A stretch of DNA of 64,000 bases from Polytrichum commune (lineage: Eukaryota; Streptophyta; Polytrichopsida; Polytrichales; Polytrichaceae): positions 8,122,001 to 8,186,000 of the forward strand of contig OX485804.1 in NCBI GenBank assembly GCA_950295325.1, written 5' to 3'. Numbering within the stretch: the stretch's first letter is position 1; every line of letters begins with the position of its first letter. The translations under genes were made by a program, and so were the position numbers. Below are positions 45,669 through 57,329 of the stretch, one piece after another. The notes beneath the pieces were generated by a model. It was not told the DNA's origin, searched no databases, and worked only from the letters and a program-made list of their open reading frames with translations.

Positions 45669-46515
45669 GATCACGGTCACCTGTACACAACATCGTGGAC
45701 ATGTTCTTTGCAATCCTACAAGTCATACCGTGTCACATATTATACCTAGATTTCTTCGGTAATTATCTATTGCGAAAAAGGAAGATCTCAGTTCCTTCAC
45801 GAATTAGGCCAGGTGGCCCTATAGTCTCCATGCAAGAACTCGTATGTGAATTTCTTTCCGTCAGCAGACTTTCCTTGCGGACATGAAAAGAATTGATCCA
45901 GCTGAAATTCACAGACATCAACCAGAAATCAATGACGTGAACCTCACCTTGATTAACATGTCGGCCATTGTCAGGCCTAAAGATTGATTCCCTACTAAAT
46001 CACGAGGATCTCTCGAAAAGTTAGGTCAGGCTTGCTTGGAGTTGCAAGCCAAACACGGCCACCGGTGCTCGGTAGCGATCCATGATCACGATCACCTGTA
46101 CACAACATCATCCACATGTTCATTGCAATCCTACAAGATATGTGTCACATACACCTATATTTCATTGCGTAATCCAGCATCCTTGCGGAACGACGAGTTT
46201 CTTTAGGAATTACCTATTGCGAAAAAGAAAGATTTAGAATCCTTCCTGAAATCTTAGGCAATGTTCTGTACCTAGTCTCGAAGGAAGAACTCGTATGTGA
46301 CTTTTCTTTCTGCTAGAAGACATGGAAAGAATTGGATCCACCTGCAACTTTTCATACAATCACAGACGTCAACCAGAAATTAATTAATGCAACAAACCCC
46401 ACCTTGATGAACATGTCAGCCAATGTCGGGCCAAAAAATCTATTCGTCACTAAATCAGGAATCTCTAAAAAGCTTGGTCAAGCTTGTGCGGAGTCGATTT
46501 GCAATCACGAGGCGC
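45625..46515 (-). repeat. Tandem duplication of upstream region plus start codon (about 415-bp unit)
   Basis: Copy 1 is about 45625-46039 and copy 2 about 46040-46515. Shared anchors are GATCCATGATCACG, CACCTGTACACAACATC, ATTGCGAAAAAG, AAGAACTCGTATGTGA and CACCTTGATxAACATGTC. On the minus strand copy 2 also begins ATGGATCGCTACCGAGC at 46083, matching the start at 45668, but stops after 20 codons. The duplication therefore copied a promoter and the first codons of the 45211-45668 gene. Confidence 0.75.
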
Positions 46516-46799
46516 ATGGCACTTTTCACAGCGATAAACAACAGCGACCAAACAAATGACACTTCAGAGGGACGGACAGAAAACGCACCTTAGAACGATG
46601 GACCTATGCAAATTGTCCCCGAAGCTGATCCAGAGAATGAAGGTACGCAGCTGGGAAATTTTTCTTACCTTAAATAGGACACAACTGGGGTAGTAAATTA
46701 AAGAACACCTCGAGGCTGCTGGTTTCTCACCTTCCAATGAAGCAAACAGTAATGAAGAGCCATGTCACAAAAAGATGTTAAACAATTCTCGCCTTATGA

Positions 46800-47390
46800 T
46801 TCTAGTTATGTTAATTGTTGAACTTCACAATGTAGACAAATATGATCGATGCAATTTTAGAAATTAGACAGCTCGGGTCGAAGCAAATGTACTAATGATC
46901 CATAGGCATCCGAGGTTACAAGATTTATTGAAACCCCAATGGGACCTCGGTGAAACGATTGGAGAACACCGAACAGAGATGAACTTGAGTTAGGGAGTCA
47001 GAGAGATTGACAGCTTCAGATTCCACTTATACTGCTAGAAAATAGAACTCGTACCACTGCAGGAGGATCACTAACAGCGCACTTAGAAATTGAGCAAGAA
47101 TCTTCGGAAAAAGTGTGGCGGTATTATTCGAATCAAGTTCATTGTTGAACTTCAAGCTGATCAGTAAAGCATTTGCATCGCCAAAGCTGTCTGAATTCGA
47201 AAGCTATGGTCGATGCAAATGCATTCCTGATCCAAAGACCACATCTGAGATTACATAGAAAAGTTAAACCCCAATGAAACGATTGGAGAACATAGAAGAA
47301 CTTAAATTAGGAATTCGAAGAGATTGACGATAAATATCGCACTTAGAACTCGAGCAAGACAGTCGGGAAGTGCGAATGAAATGACATTTC
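46800..47390. repeat. Diverged tandem duplication (about 330-bp unit)
   Basis: About 46811-47130 and 47142-47390 share GTTGAACTTCA, TGxTCGATGCAA, TGATCCAxAGxC, AACGATTGGAGAACA and AGAGATTGAC. Like the preceding block this is GC-richer than the surroundings and not part of a dispersed family. No gene recognised. Confidence 0.65.
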
Positions 47391-47444
47391 ATGAACTTTC
47401 TTCAACCTTTGCTCCCTGCACTGCAGAGGTTTCAACTTCCATAA

Positions 47445-47700
47445 CCTAGATGGGTCTTGAATCATTACTTTTCTACTTTTTCCCACTTTCCCTACAATCT
47501 TAAGCACATGTTTAGTACGAAATTATTAGCAAACCCGAATCGAGGTTGTAATCATCTTCGTCATTATCTTTGGAGTTTGTATGAGTATGTTATTTTTTTG
47601 TTTTTGTCGAAGTGGAGATTCTCGCCTTTTATAGATGATCATATGGTACCTACATTGAATACAAGATCTAGAGTAATCAAAACAATTTGAGCTCATAGTC
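47445..47700 (-). mobile_element. R-family element, copy 5, partial
   Basis: CTAGATGGGTCTTGAATCAT, CTTAAGCACATGTTTAGTAC, AGGTTGTAATCATCTTCG and TTTGTATGAGTATGTTA follow the order of 21700-22063. The far end is missing. Confidence 0.6.
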
Positions 47701-47904
47701 ATAATATTTTCAGCAAGTTTAGCTTGCATTCTGGGACACAAAATTTTGGCCATCTAGTGCTTGAATCACTTGTAAAATAAATATATGACAGACTTTGATC
47801 TGTGGGTGATTCTAAGTGTTTATACTATGATGGGTGGACGCATGTGTGGATCCTTTTGTAATGGGGAGGGATCAATGAACCATGTAGCCCTAGCACTAAC
47901 TAGG

Positions 47905-48262
47905 ATTTAAGTAATTATGGACCAAAGACTTCAAGTCCAAAAGTAGTAATGCATCTGAGAGTAATTTTTGCATAGTTGAGATGCACATTGCATAACAATT
48001 CATTTGTAGGAAGAAACTAGACAAAATTGATGAAATCTCTAATTATACATAATTTGAGAACCAATATGGTCAAATGCTCTCTCTAGATTTGTATGGTTTT
48101 TACAAATGACATAGTGTGCATGCAACTAAGACGTGCTAGAACAAGAGATGCAATCCACATCTAAGAGCTTCATTTCTATCATGAGGTATGTCGATAGACG
48201 TGCAAAAATCAAATTTCATTTTGTCTAGATTTCATGAACAAGTCTAGATTTACCCAAAACAT
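47905..48262. repeat. Uninterrupted copy of the repeat at 39318-40345
   Basis: Contiguous match to both flanks of the 643-bp insertion at 39539-40181. It preserves the empty target at 48116-48123. Confidence 0.7.
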
Positions 48263-48871
48263 AGTTCATTGTAGATATACATTAGGATAGGGAGGTAGAT
48301 AGAAATTATAAATAATGATAAATACTTCACCCTACTTAGTAATGTTATATCCAATTTTGTGTTGGCACATGTCTTTTGGGGTCCATTCTTAGATCCACGT
48401 GTAACTACACACATGCACTCAAATAAAAGTGTCCAATACAGATGAGTAATCAATTCATGTCTACCGCTTTAATACCATGACAACTTCAATAGTTAATTTA
48501 TTCAATTTTAAAATGAAACTACCACATGTCACAAAACTAGTGATCGAAACTTGTGAAACAATGGATGTGGCGGGGATGTGGCACAAAAATAAACTACAAT
48601 TTATTATGTGAAGTGTTGTATTCAACATGATATTACATTATCTACACATGAAAGGGTTGGAGCCACAAACTCAGGATCAAAGGATTGAGCACAAACTGCA
48701 CTTAAATTGCAACTGTTGTTGTCAATTGTAATACCATAGTCCCAGAATGGTTTACATTATTCGTTGTCGAATCACTAATTTATTGTTAAGATTTGATGTC
48801 AACCAATAGTATACTTTACTAGAGCCTCACTGGACTCATATTCAAGTGAATCTAAACATAAATGCAAAATC

Positions 48872-49358
48872 CTCAGGGAGTGCACTATTCATTAAAACCA
48901 AGCATCACGTGCGTGCATGCCCCTTATTAAAATACCCCTATATACATTCTATTTTTGCTAAAATCAAGCAATATACTTACAAATCTCATTGCTTCAAAAT
49001 ACATTTCCATACGTACACAAGGGTCCAAAAACAAATATAGAAATTGTATATAACATGTGTACAAATGTTTGGAAATGCACCCTATTATATGTATAATATC
49101 AAATCATGGATTTTTAGTTATAAAGTCGTTACTTAGTGGATGAAAAAACACATGATTCTTGGTCCAGGTCTGACTTGAACGCGTAAACGCGTAAATGCGT
49201 ACTTTACATATATTTTTCTATAGCCTCATGTACATCTACTTCTTGCTTAATAGCAATATGTCTCTTGTAAGTACATTTTGTACATGTTTGTTTTAAATAA
49301 TACCCCTTTTGTGCACCCACGTGTATAAATACAGTACTTGAACAGTGCACTCCCTGGG
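48872..49358. mobile_element. hAT-like non-autonomous element
   Basis: 487 bp. TIRs are CTCAGGGAGTGCACT on the left and CCCAGGGAGTGCACT on the right (reverse-complemented). Perfect 8-bp direct repeats GCAAAATC at 48864-48871 and 49359-49366 fit the hAT TSD length. Subterminal inverted CACGTG and AAAATACCCC/AGGGGTATT motifs are present. No transposase. Confidence 0.85.
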
Positions 49359-49366
49359 GCAAAATC

Positions 49367-50429
49367 TGGACTTTTGGTTTGCTTCAGTTATAACAATAGA
49401 TCCATTGATACAATTCTAGAAATTTTATGAGATATGTGAACCCTTCATGAAAAAATATATTTTTTAATGTTAAATATATGTAGTATTATATGATAAGGAT
49501 TGGAAATATGATTAAAAGAAGACTGTCATAATATTATCATGATCAACTTTGCATATTCCATCATAGGATTCTACCATATTGGAGGGATCCTACAACATGT
49601 TATGATTCTGGACTTGGACCAAGGCTAGTTTTACTTAAATATTAGTTCTTGTTCTCTTTATTAAAAAAATTTGACAACAAATCACAAAATAATATAGTAA
49701 GTGTCAAAATTGCTATGGCAATGCAATTGTTGAATTTCCAATCCATCGCCCACTTACTGCCCACCGCCACCAATCTCAAATGCAAGAGATCACTTACATC
49801 TTTTGGTGGGTGGTTGAAAGGGGGGGGCGATTAGCTAGGGGCTAACTCAATGCACTCGAGTGAGCCTTCATAACATTGCTAAGCCTCAAGATTCCTCATT
49901 ATTTCTAAATAGAAGAGATTCCATGTTCCATGAAGACCTTGTTGCAACACTTAAACTTAGGTTTTCGTTTTTTGAGAATTATAACATGTTTATTCCCGGT
50001 TCTTGGCTATATTATTTTCCTGCCTAGGTGAGGGAGATGAAGCCAAACAATGTTATGACTTATGACTTGAGATGAAAAATAGTTTCTTGATCAAATGGTT
50101 GTCTACCATGAATAGCTTGAGTTCCCAACCCATCAATTGTTACCACTCAACGCTCTTAAGCACGTCCCTTGTCTTTGATCACATAGTGTTGCTATCAAGT
50201 GTTAGATCTAAACTTGAGTTAGCCCACTTGTAGGATGAAACACAATTTCTTTGGTCAAAAATTTTACAACTTGGGGGAATGAGCCCCCTCACTTGTACTG
50301 AGGATGGATGAAGGTTGGAAGCAAGTTTGGGAGGGATACCAAACTTATCACACACACCCCACATGTCTAACACCAGCCGAAAGTAAGAACCTCACTTTCA
50401 CATGCCACTTTGTTATCATGGGATTATTC
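49367..50429. other. Intergenic, no gene seen
   Basis: No supported gene or bounded element. Confidence 0.5.
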
Positions 50430-51080
50430 TGCTCCCTTTGCTTTTACCCTCAATCTTAGGCTCTCTTTATTTTTAATTATTTTCTTTTATCTTGAAGTTA
50501 AATTTTCTTTGTTTCTTGTCTCAAAGTTAGGCTTTCTTTGCTCTTTATTTTGAGGTCACATTCTCTTTGCTATTTGTTATTTGTTTTTAAGAATTCGGAC
50601 TCTCTTTGCTCTTCGTCCTAAGCTTAGGTCTTCTTTGTTCTCTGTCTTGAGGTTACGAAATGATGTTTTAAGTATTTTTGGACAAATCACTTGTTCAAAA
50701 ATAATAAGGTATGTGCACTTGTGAGGACAGAAACATCGAATGACAATAACAAAAGCAACAACATAGCAACCACAACTTTGATTGGTTATATTCCATGTTT
50801 CCAAACCACCATATCGTGTGTTTTGCAATCTAGTGTATGTCATATTGGTAATTAGAATTGTCTAAAATCTCATACATAAATCAACTTATAATTGAATCCT
50901 AGTTTTAGGTTCTCTTTGCTATAGCTTATTTGCTATGTTTTCAAGTTTGATAAGCTTTCTTTGCTCTTTGTCTCAAGATTAGGTTCTCTTTATTCTTTGT
51001 TCAAGTTATGGCCTTTGCTTATGGTCTCAAGATTAGGCTCTCAATGCTTTTTATTTCAAAAGTTGACTTTATTTTTCTTG
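50430..51080 (+). repeat. Degenerate minisatellite, interrupted
   Basis: Loosely repeated units of about 35-45 bp containing TTAGGCTCTCTTTGCTC and TTTGTCTCAAG cover about 50430-50660 and 50905-51080. Between them about 245 bp lack the motif, probably a later insertion. The hydrophobic frame at 50961-51242 is a by-product. Confidence 0.7.
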
Positions 51081-51974
51081 GTCTTCACCTATTTGCCATT
51101 TAATTCAAATTATCTTCAATACTTGTGTCATAACATCACTTGTTCCATAATGTTTACCTCTTCATATTGGAAATCCTTTGGAGTTTACAACCACCTTGAT
51201 TTAAACTTATGTATAAAAAAATTATTATGTAAGGGTTTTTAAACATGTTTTTATTTGGTCATTATGTTGTTGCACTCTCAATTTCAAACCATGGCAAGCT
51301 AATTTACATGTGCATCAAGTTTTGCATTACAAAGGAAACATGATCATGTTTTCAGGCTGATTAAAGGCTTGCAGGATGTATTGCAAAGAAAAAGAAACTC
51401 ATATGATTAAAAAAAAAATTAAATTAAATCTGATTAGATAAGATTTTTACCAAATAGATACTCATAATGGTATAACAATATGATATAAATTTGTCAATGC
51501 ATTCATTATTTCATTCTCATCTACAAAGCAAAAGCCATTAGAGCCCCGCCATAAAATTTATTGCATGTTCTCCACGTGGAATGTAATAGTACATGACATT
51601 GGGCGCCAAAACAATCAAATACAGATGTCCATTACCCTGCATAGGTTTAAGTGAAAGTGATTCAAAACTATGGATTAACTCTGAATTTTGTGAAGGAAGA
51701 AATCTTAAACATATGAGACAAAGACACGTTGATCTACAAAGCCAAGCAGTTTACGTTGCCAAAAAAATCCTCATAAAAAGTCTATATATGTTAGGAGACA
51801 GTGCAGTAGTGTGCAAATAGATATATTGAACACCTCATTGTCTAGAATTTCTTTAAAACGTGATAAAATTACATTAAATTGATGTCCTTATCAAAATATT
51901 TGTAATGGTGCCCTCAAGTTCATAATGATTTCAAGGATTGTGAAATAAAAATTACAACTTTAAAATATTTAATT
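51081..51974. other. Intergenic, no gene seen
   Basis: AT-rich. The 75-codon frame at 51593-51820 has no recognised feature. Confidence 0.5.
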
Positions 51975-52225
51975 GGTCCGAAATGACCCTAAACTACCGG
52001 ATGATAGTGGAGAGGTACCCAAATCCGAATGGAGTGGTTGGTAGTTCGATTCTCGGCTCTGAAATCTTCTCTTTACTTGACGGAAAAACCAAGAGCCCAC
52101 CCACCGTAAAGTAAGCAGTATACCCCACCCTGCACAAAGGGATCCTTGAGCAAGGTAGGGCCAATGGGCTCAACTTCACATCGGATTGCTTGACATTGTA
52201 TTTTTTATTTTTTATTTTTTATTCG
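51975..52225 (+). mobile_element. tRNA-derived SINE, copy 1
   Basis: About 250 bp. An RNA polymerase III A-box match TAGTGGAGAGG lies at 52005-52015 and a weaker B box AGTTCGATTCT at 52043-52053. The 3' part holds AAGAGCCCACCCACCG and TTGAGCAAGGTAGGGCCAAT, followed by a (TTTTTTA)n tail at about 52200-52223. The second copy at 57768-58264 shares the full order with a perfect B box. Confidence 0.8.
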
Positions 52226-52983
52226 ATGATTTGGTTCCCAATGAGATCAATGATAATATTTGCATTCTAGAATGGAGAGGCAATAAAATTTAACTTCGCT
52301 ACAAGGATCAACGATTGTTGTTGTTGTTTACCACTACGAGGTAGAATTTAGATATCCAAATGTATTACACTCATCCATATTTGCACACCTGAACTCTACC
52401 TCATAGTGACAAAGAACCAATGTCACGACATAAAATCTTTGTATTTTTTAGAACTATGTTGATTGTCGATTATTTTTTTTCATTGTAAAAATCAAACTCG
52501 CTTATGTGTGCATGACATGTCAATTTTTTGCCCAAATTGTTGTTTTCGAATAAGCAACATAATTTGAATTTTGTCAACTTGAATGGCACATGAAATTGTA
52601 CACAAAGTGTTGTTGCATGTATATATTAAACAGATTAAAAGGATATATACACAAAAATAAGAATCCGTCATAGGTTCGTCCACCTTAAGGAGGTGCAAGA
52701 GGTGTTTTGTGCTTTAAATAGATATGCTTTTATTGAAAGGCTAATCTAAAACAGTTTCTATTCCTTGCATGCATATTCAAGTCTCATGTGCATTGTTTGA
52801 GGAAATGTACGAGGAACACTTCAAGAATTCATAGGATATGCATCTTGAGTCCAAAAATTATAAGTTCAATGCTCATGTTCTTCATTTGAGTTTGCTACTA
52901 TGTTCAGATAATCTCTACATTGTTTTAGGATCTCTACATATGTTCAAACATTGGAAGCAATCATTATAGGCTCATCTATCTTA
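52226..52983. other. Intergenic, no gene seen
   Basis: No supported gene or bounded element. Confidence 0.5.
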
Positions 52984-53537
52984 GGATTGGTTTATACCAT
53001 GGACCATGAAATCAGATCATGGAAGATGGCCTTGTTCCTTGGTCCAACTTGATGGTCCAACATTCATGATCCAATTTCTTTAAAAAAATCAATTTACAAA
53101 GCCTTTGGGCCCCTCACTAGGTATAAACAAATGTGGATCAAGAGGAATGACCATGCACCAAAAGTGAATGTGCTGATTTTTTTTAATATATGCCCAAATT
53201 AAGTTTGACCATTCTCTTCTCTTCATCTTCTCTTCATCTTCTCTTCCCCAAAAGATATTTCATGATGAAATGATTATAACATCATTTCTCTACCATGGGC
53301 CTTTGCTTTTTCTACTAGAGTACATCTTTTGCCTCTCCCTCTGCAAAACCCATTGGACCATGTCAGTGGATAACATAGGCCTTAAAATATGCCTTTTGGG
53401 GACCTCGAACTCCATGGTCACTATGACATTTTTTTCCCTTGATGTAAACCGAAGTGGTTTCGGTATGAGTGCAACAGCCAATCACATATATTATAGGGCC
53501 TTGGGACGACTTCATGGTCCATGGTGTAAACAACCCC
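52984..53537. mobile_element. PIF/Harbinger-like non-autonomous element H4
   Basis: 554 bp. TIRs are GGATTGGTTTATACCATGGA on the left and GGGGTTGTTTACACCATGGA on the right (reverse-complemented), continuing CCATGAARTC. The TSD is TTA at 52981-52983 and 53538-53540. The 104-codon frame at 53270-53584 runs out of the element and is not supported. Confidence 0.85.
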
Positions 53538-53734
53538 TTAGATGTGCTTGGAGAAAACAAAAAATGAAATTGCTATTGAATTAATAAATGAAGCAACACC
53601 ATAATTCATGCAAACTATGCAATAAACATGCATGGTCCATTCCACTATATGGTCTAATGGTGTCCTATGATGGTCGATTTTAAATACAGAGTCATAGACT
53701 TCATAAGAATCTCGTGCAAGAAAACCAGTGCTAA

Positions 53735-54187
53735 GGGTGAGTTCCCATGTAGGATGCTCGCCCACTAGATTCTAGTGGGAATAAGGGCAAATCCATTCCA
53801 ATGTAGAGGGAATCTGGTGGGGTAGGGTTCGTATGTGCCAACTACTCTCATCTTCCCAAATATGGGCCCACCTACTAACCTCCTCCTCCATGTTAAAACA
53901 TCCTCCTCCTAAAACTTTCAATCCTTCAGTGACCAACACTTGTATGTTAAAAAGTGGTTTAGTGGGCGCATGGATGTCTAGTGGCATGTGTCCATGGCCC
54001 TCCACATTCTAGTAGGCCACCAAAATGTGGTTGGTTGACGGCTTGTGCTTATCTACATGCAAACTCCTCCAACCCACTATTATCTAGAATCTGGTCCATT
54101 TACTCGCTGACCCATTATGCAAAAGGTACGTTGTTAGAGTGGAAAGTACTGAATAACGAGACGAGCGGTCTACATGGAAACTCACCC
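53735..54187. mobile_element. PIF/Harbinger-like non-autonomous element H5
   Basis: 453 bp. TIRs are GGGTGAGTTCCCATGTAGGA on the left and GGGTGAGTTTCCATGTAGAC on the right (reverse-complemented). The TSD is TAA at 53732-53734 and 54188-54190. It lies 197 bp from H4 but its TIR subfamily differs. No transposase. Confidence 0.87.
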
Positions 54188-54473
54188 TAAGACCATGGAA
54201 TTTCCGTACTCAAATGGACTTTCAAAAAGCAATGTTTAGATGAAGAAAAAAAAAAGGAAAAGAACGTGAGGATCAACAGTGGCCCTTGAGAGGAATGTCT
54301 ATGACTTATCATGCCTTTCAAGCGCCCAATGCATGAGCCATGGTGAAATGTCTTACTCTTTGAGCTAGGCCCCCATCAACAACACCCAAAGTCAACTATA
54401 CTACATTATATAAATGATTTTGTGGGTTGATTCCACTCCAAAATTAGCATTAAATACCCCAAACTACTAAGTT
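54188..54473. other. Spacer, nothing recognised
   Basis: Includes an A-homopolymer near 54243-54254. No gene. Confidence 0.5.
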
Positions 54474-54668
54474 TATGGTATTCAATGTCACTATCTATTG
54501 GAAGTTACATAAAGCTATGCCTTTCTACTTTCTTACCAAGTCAAGTTGTTTAGGTTTTATGGTACAGTCTCCAAACACCTATTTGACCTTTGTTGGTCAA
54601 AATTGAAATGTTCAATATGGAACCCTAACATTGCATGATTCCATATAGTAAGTGGCACTAATTACAAT
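54474..54668. mobile_element. Short TIR element, family Y, copy 2
   Basis: The left end TTTATGGTATTCAATGTCAC and the right end GTGGCACTAATTACAATAAA are inverted. The interior TTTGACCTTTGTTGGTCAAA matches 3210-3240. A further Y-type end (CACACCGTTCATGGTATTTT) follows at about 54670-54700. Confidence 0.6.
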
Positions 54669-54701
54669 AAATATTGCACACCGTTCATGGTATTTTGTGT
54701 C

Positions 54702-55316
54702 ACTTATCATTCTAAACTAACCAAATCTACAACTAATTATTATATATTTCAATGTATAAAATTAGCATAAGGATGCACATAACATTACAAAACCTAGGGG
54801 TGTTGGTCCCTTTAAAAAAGGGGGAAGGCTATGTTCCAAGTTAATAGTTGGCCATGAATCTAGCATGTAGATACTTTGTTGCGTCATCGGTGACATGCAC
54901 AACTTGTGCCAGGCCCCACATATAGGTAGGCAAGTAGACAAGGTGCCATGTAGGCAATGGTTCACACTCTTCATGTTATTCAAAGAAACTCTTTGCACTT
55001 TGATAATTGAACCTTAGGTCCAACGTAGGTGCCAGTTTACCCTTATAAAGTGAATAGTTCCCAAGTTGAGTACTATTCATTTTGAAAGGGTAACCCAATA
55101 TAAGTGCCACATAATGCTCCCAAGATTTCCTGCACTAAGGATGCAACACCCAAGTGTTGAGTAATGTTATGTAATATGGACATTAAAGAGCATAGAAATA
55201 CCTCCCTTGATACAAGCTTCCATAATAAATAAGAAGTCTAATATTTACGTAACTCTAAATAGTAAGTGACATTAAGTACCATCGACATTGTAGTCTACTG
55301 AAAACCAATTCCATGA
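54702..55316. other. Intergenic, no gene seen
   Basis: A further Y-type end sits at about 55258-55300. No gene. Confidence 0.5.
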
Positions 55317-55540
55317 ACAGGGTGAACCAACCGCTAGTTACAGATGAACCAGTTGAATTTGAGAAATGTACAGTTGAAATTCAAGACTTCAAGATAATTA
55401 CCGATTGTTTTAAAAGAATCTATAGAGTATACATGATATTAACAACGAAAAACCAAAATCGCAACATGTGATCAGTTGGACTTGGAAACACTAGGATATT
55501 GACCGATTATGCCCAAAAATCTCCCCGAACACTAGCCCAA
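55317..55540 (-). mobile_element. M1 family TIR element, copy e
   Basis: GGTGAACCAACCGCTAGTTA, CAACATGTGATCAGTTGGAC and ATGCCCAAAAATCTCCCCGA in the reversed family order. Confidence 0.7.
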
Positions 55541-55689
55541 TTGGGGTGAAATAATCACAAGCATGTGGGGGACATGTTATCTTTATACTAGACCCCCTTT
55601 CCTACAACAATAACTTAAGATTGGTGAGGATGAGCCCAAGCTCAAAGAGCAAGACATCTATTCTACGCAATGGACGGGGAGAATGGGCA

Positions 55690-55905
55690 CGGGCCATTGC
55701 TTATGAATGAAGCAGTTGAGTTTGAGAAATAAGCAATTGAAGTTCAAGACCTCAGGAAAAGTATCAATCGTTTTAGAGGATTTTATAGAATATACCTCAA
55801 ATTAAGAAAGAAAAAATTGTAAGACGTCAATATGTAACCAGTTGGACTTGAAAATACTAGGATCTCGACCAGTTATTCCCATGATCTCCTCGGACCTTGA
55901 TTCTA
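55690..55905 (-). mobile_element. M1 family TIR element, copy f
   Basis: GAAGCAGTTGAGTTTGAGAA, CAATATGTAACCAGTTGGAC and TCTCGACCAGTTATTCCC in reversed order, ending in TCCTCGGACC. Confidence 0.7.
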
Positions 55906-56080
55906 TGTAGCCCCGGTCCAATGAATGCGGAGAACCAACCTCTAGTTACATATGAATTGGCTGAGTTTGAGAAATAATTGGTTAAAGTTGAAGACTTCAA
56001 GAGAATTATACATCGTTTAAGAGGAATCTATGGAATATACCCCAATTCAAGAAGGAAAATTTGATACATCATAACATGTA

Positions 56081-57193
56081 CAATCTTACCTCTTTAATAT
56101 GACACTCGATATTACGGCAACCTCAATATAATGACACAAATTTTGTAGACCAAATTCTCTACTTAAAGCATGCCTCTATATAATATTACGACTGTGACAT
56201 TGTTGATATGACACTCCTAGACCCCCAAAATGTCATACTATAAAGGTAACAAATGCGTGTATGATGGGTCACACACACACACACATATATATAAGTACAA
56301 AGTTAACGTTGAATTTATGTAACTTTCACATATGAAATGTGGATAAACAAAATCTTGATGTAAAATGATGTTAAAACATGGGAACTAAGGGAACTAGGTT
56401 CTCTATCTCAAAACCTAATCAAGAGACTCACCAGCTTCGAAACGGTTTTTCACCTAAACCCAAAACCAAGGTGCACACTATGTTTTTGAGCATTTTGAAC
56501 TTGATATTTTGATGTTGCTTTAATATGCATATTGTTGGAAAGCTCTCAAAATGCCACTTCTTTAGTGGTAGTTTTGTCCAACTTTGAGTTGTATTGGCAA
56601 GGTTATGAGCATTTGAAGACATGTTGAGTTTCTGCAATTGACTTCTAGACAATGATCTACCTTTTCATATTCTAAGGTTAGTTCTTATCTCATCTTCCTC
56701 ATCTACACGTTGTTGAAAAGCTGGTGAAATCGCACTTCAATTTGTGGTCACTTTGTTCAATTTTGAGTTGTCTTGGCAAAACTATGACATATTTGAAGGT
56801 TGGTCAAGTCTTAAAAGTTTATTTCAAAACAAAAATCTACCTTTGCACATTTTAAGGTCAATAAAGATCCGATCTTTTCGATCTACAATATTGTTCGAAA
56901 ACTATTGAAATAACGCATCATTTGGTGATAGTTTTGCTCGGTTTTGAGTTTGCTCTTGCAAACGTAATGAAATTGCAAGTCATACTGAAAAAGCTCAATG
57001 AAATATATGTAGCTAAAAATTTACATATTCACAAAGAAACCTGGAATAAATCCTCATTTTGTATACATGGCAAACTCTCTAACGTGTGTTTTCACAAAAG
57101 CACCTCGCTATTACAACAAAGAAGTCCAAGTTGTCATATCATTGAATATGTAACACCTCGGTAATATGACGGTTGTAAAGAGGTAGGGCCATG
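56081..57193. mobile_element. pogo/Tc1-mariner-like non-autonomous element (1,113 bp)
   Basis: Flanked by TA on both sides. The left end is CAATCTTACCTCTTTAATAT and the reverse-complemented right end CATGGCCCTACCTCTTTACA. Both start with CA and share TACCTCTTTA. The left subterminal region repeats ACCTC(A/T)xTATAAxGACA phrases, as in plant pogo-like elements (Emigrant/Lemi type, from memory). A CA microsatellite is at about 56272-56284. The interior holds three 180-bp tandem units. No transposase is visible. Confidence 0.6.
56525..56975 (+). repeat. Three diverged tandem units of about 180 bp inside the pogo-like element
   Basis: TTGTTGGAAAGCT at about 56532, TTGTTGAAAAGCT at about 56711 and TTGTTCGAAAACT at about 56891 each begin a unit. 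Each continues with a CACTT/GCATC block, TTTTGAGTTGTxTTGGCAA and TATGAxxATTTGAAG. Confidence 0.7.
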
Positions 57194-57329
57194 TAACTGG
57201 TTGGACTTTGGGAACACTATAATTTTGACCCATTGTGCCCGAAAATTCGCCCCGGACGCTGCCCGGGCCCAAAACATGGACACACACACACACAAAGCTC
57301 GGATGTAATTTGTGATGGGCAAGGGGTGG

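Larger units (their letters stand above)
55918..57265 (-). mobile_element. M1 family TIR element, copy g, split by a 1.1-kb insertion
   Basis: 55918-56080 (starting GCGGAGAACCAACCTCTAGT and stopping at CATAACATGTA) and 57194-57265 (TAACTGGTTGGACTTTGGGA to CGCCCCGGACGC) are the two parts of one M1 copy. The junction falls in the conserved ACATGTAACCAGTTGG block, where the element at 56081-57193 has inserted. Confidence 0.75.

Noticed and set aside
52005-52053. tRNA gene from A- and B-box-like sequences
   Set aside because: No cloverleaf or acceptor stem can be formed. The sequence is repeated with a long 3' body and T-rich tail, so it is a SINE.
56272-56290. Long CA/TA microsatellites as regulatory Z-DNA sites (also 39966-40010)
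   Set aside because: They are inside transposable elements and nothing ties them to a gene.
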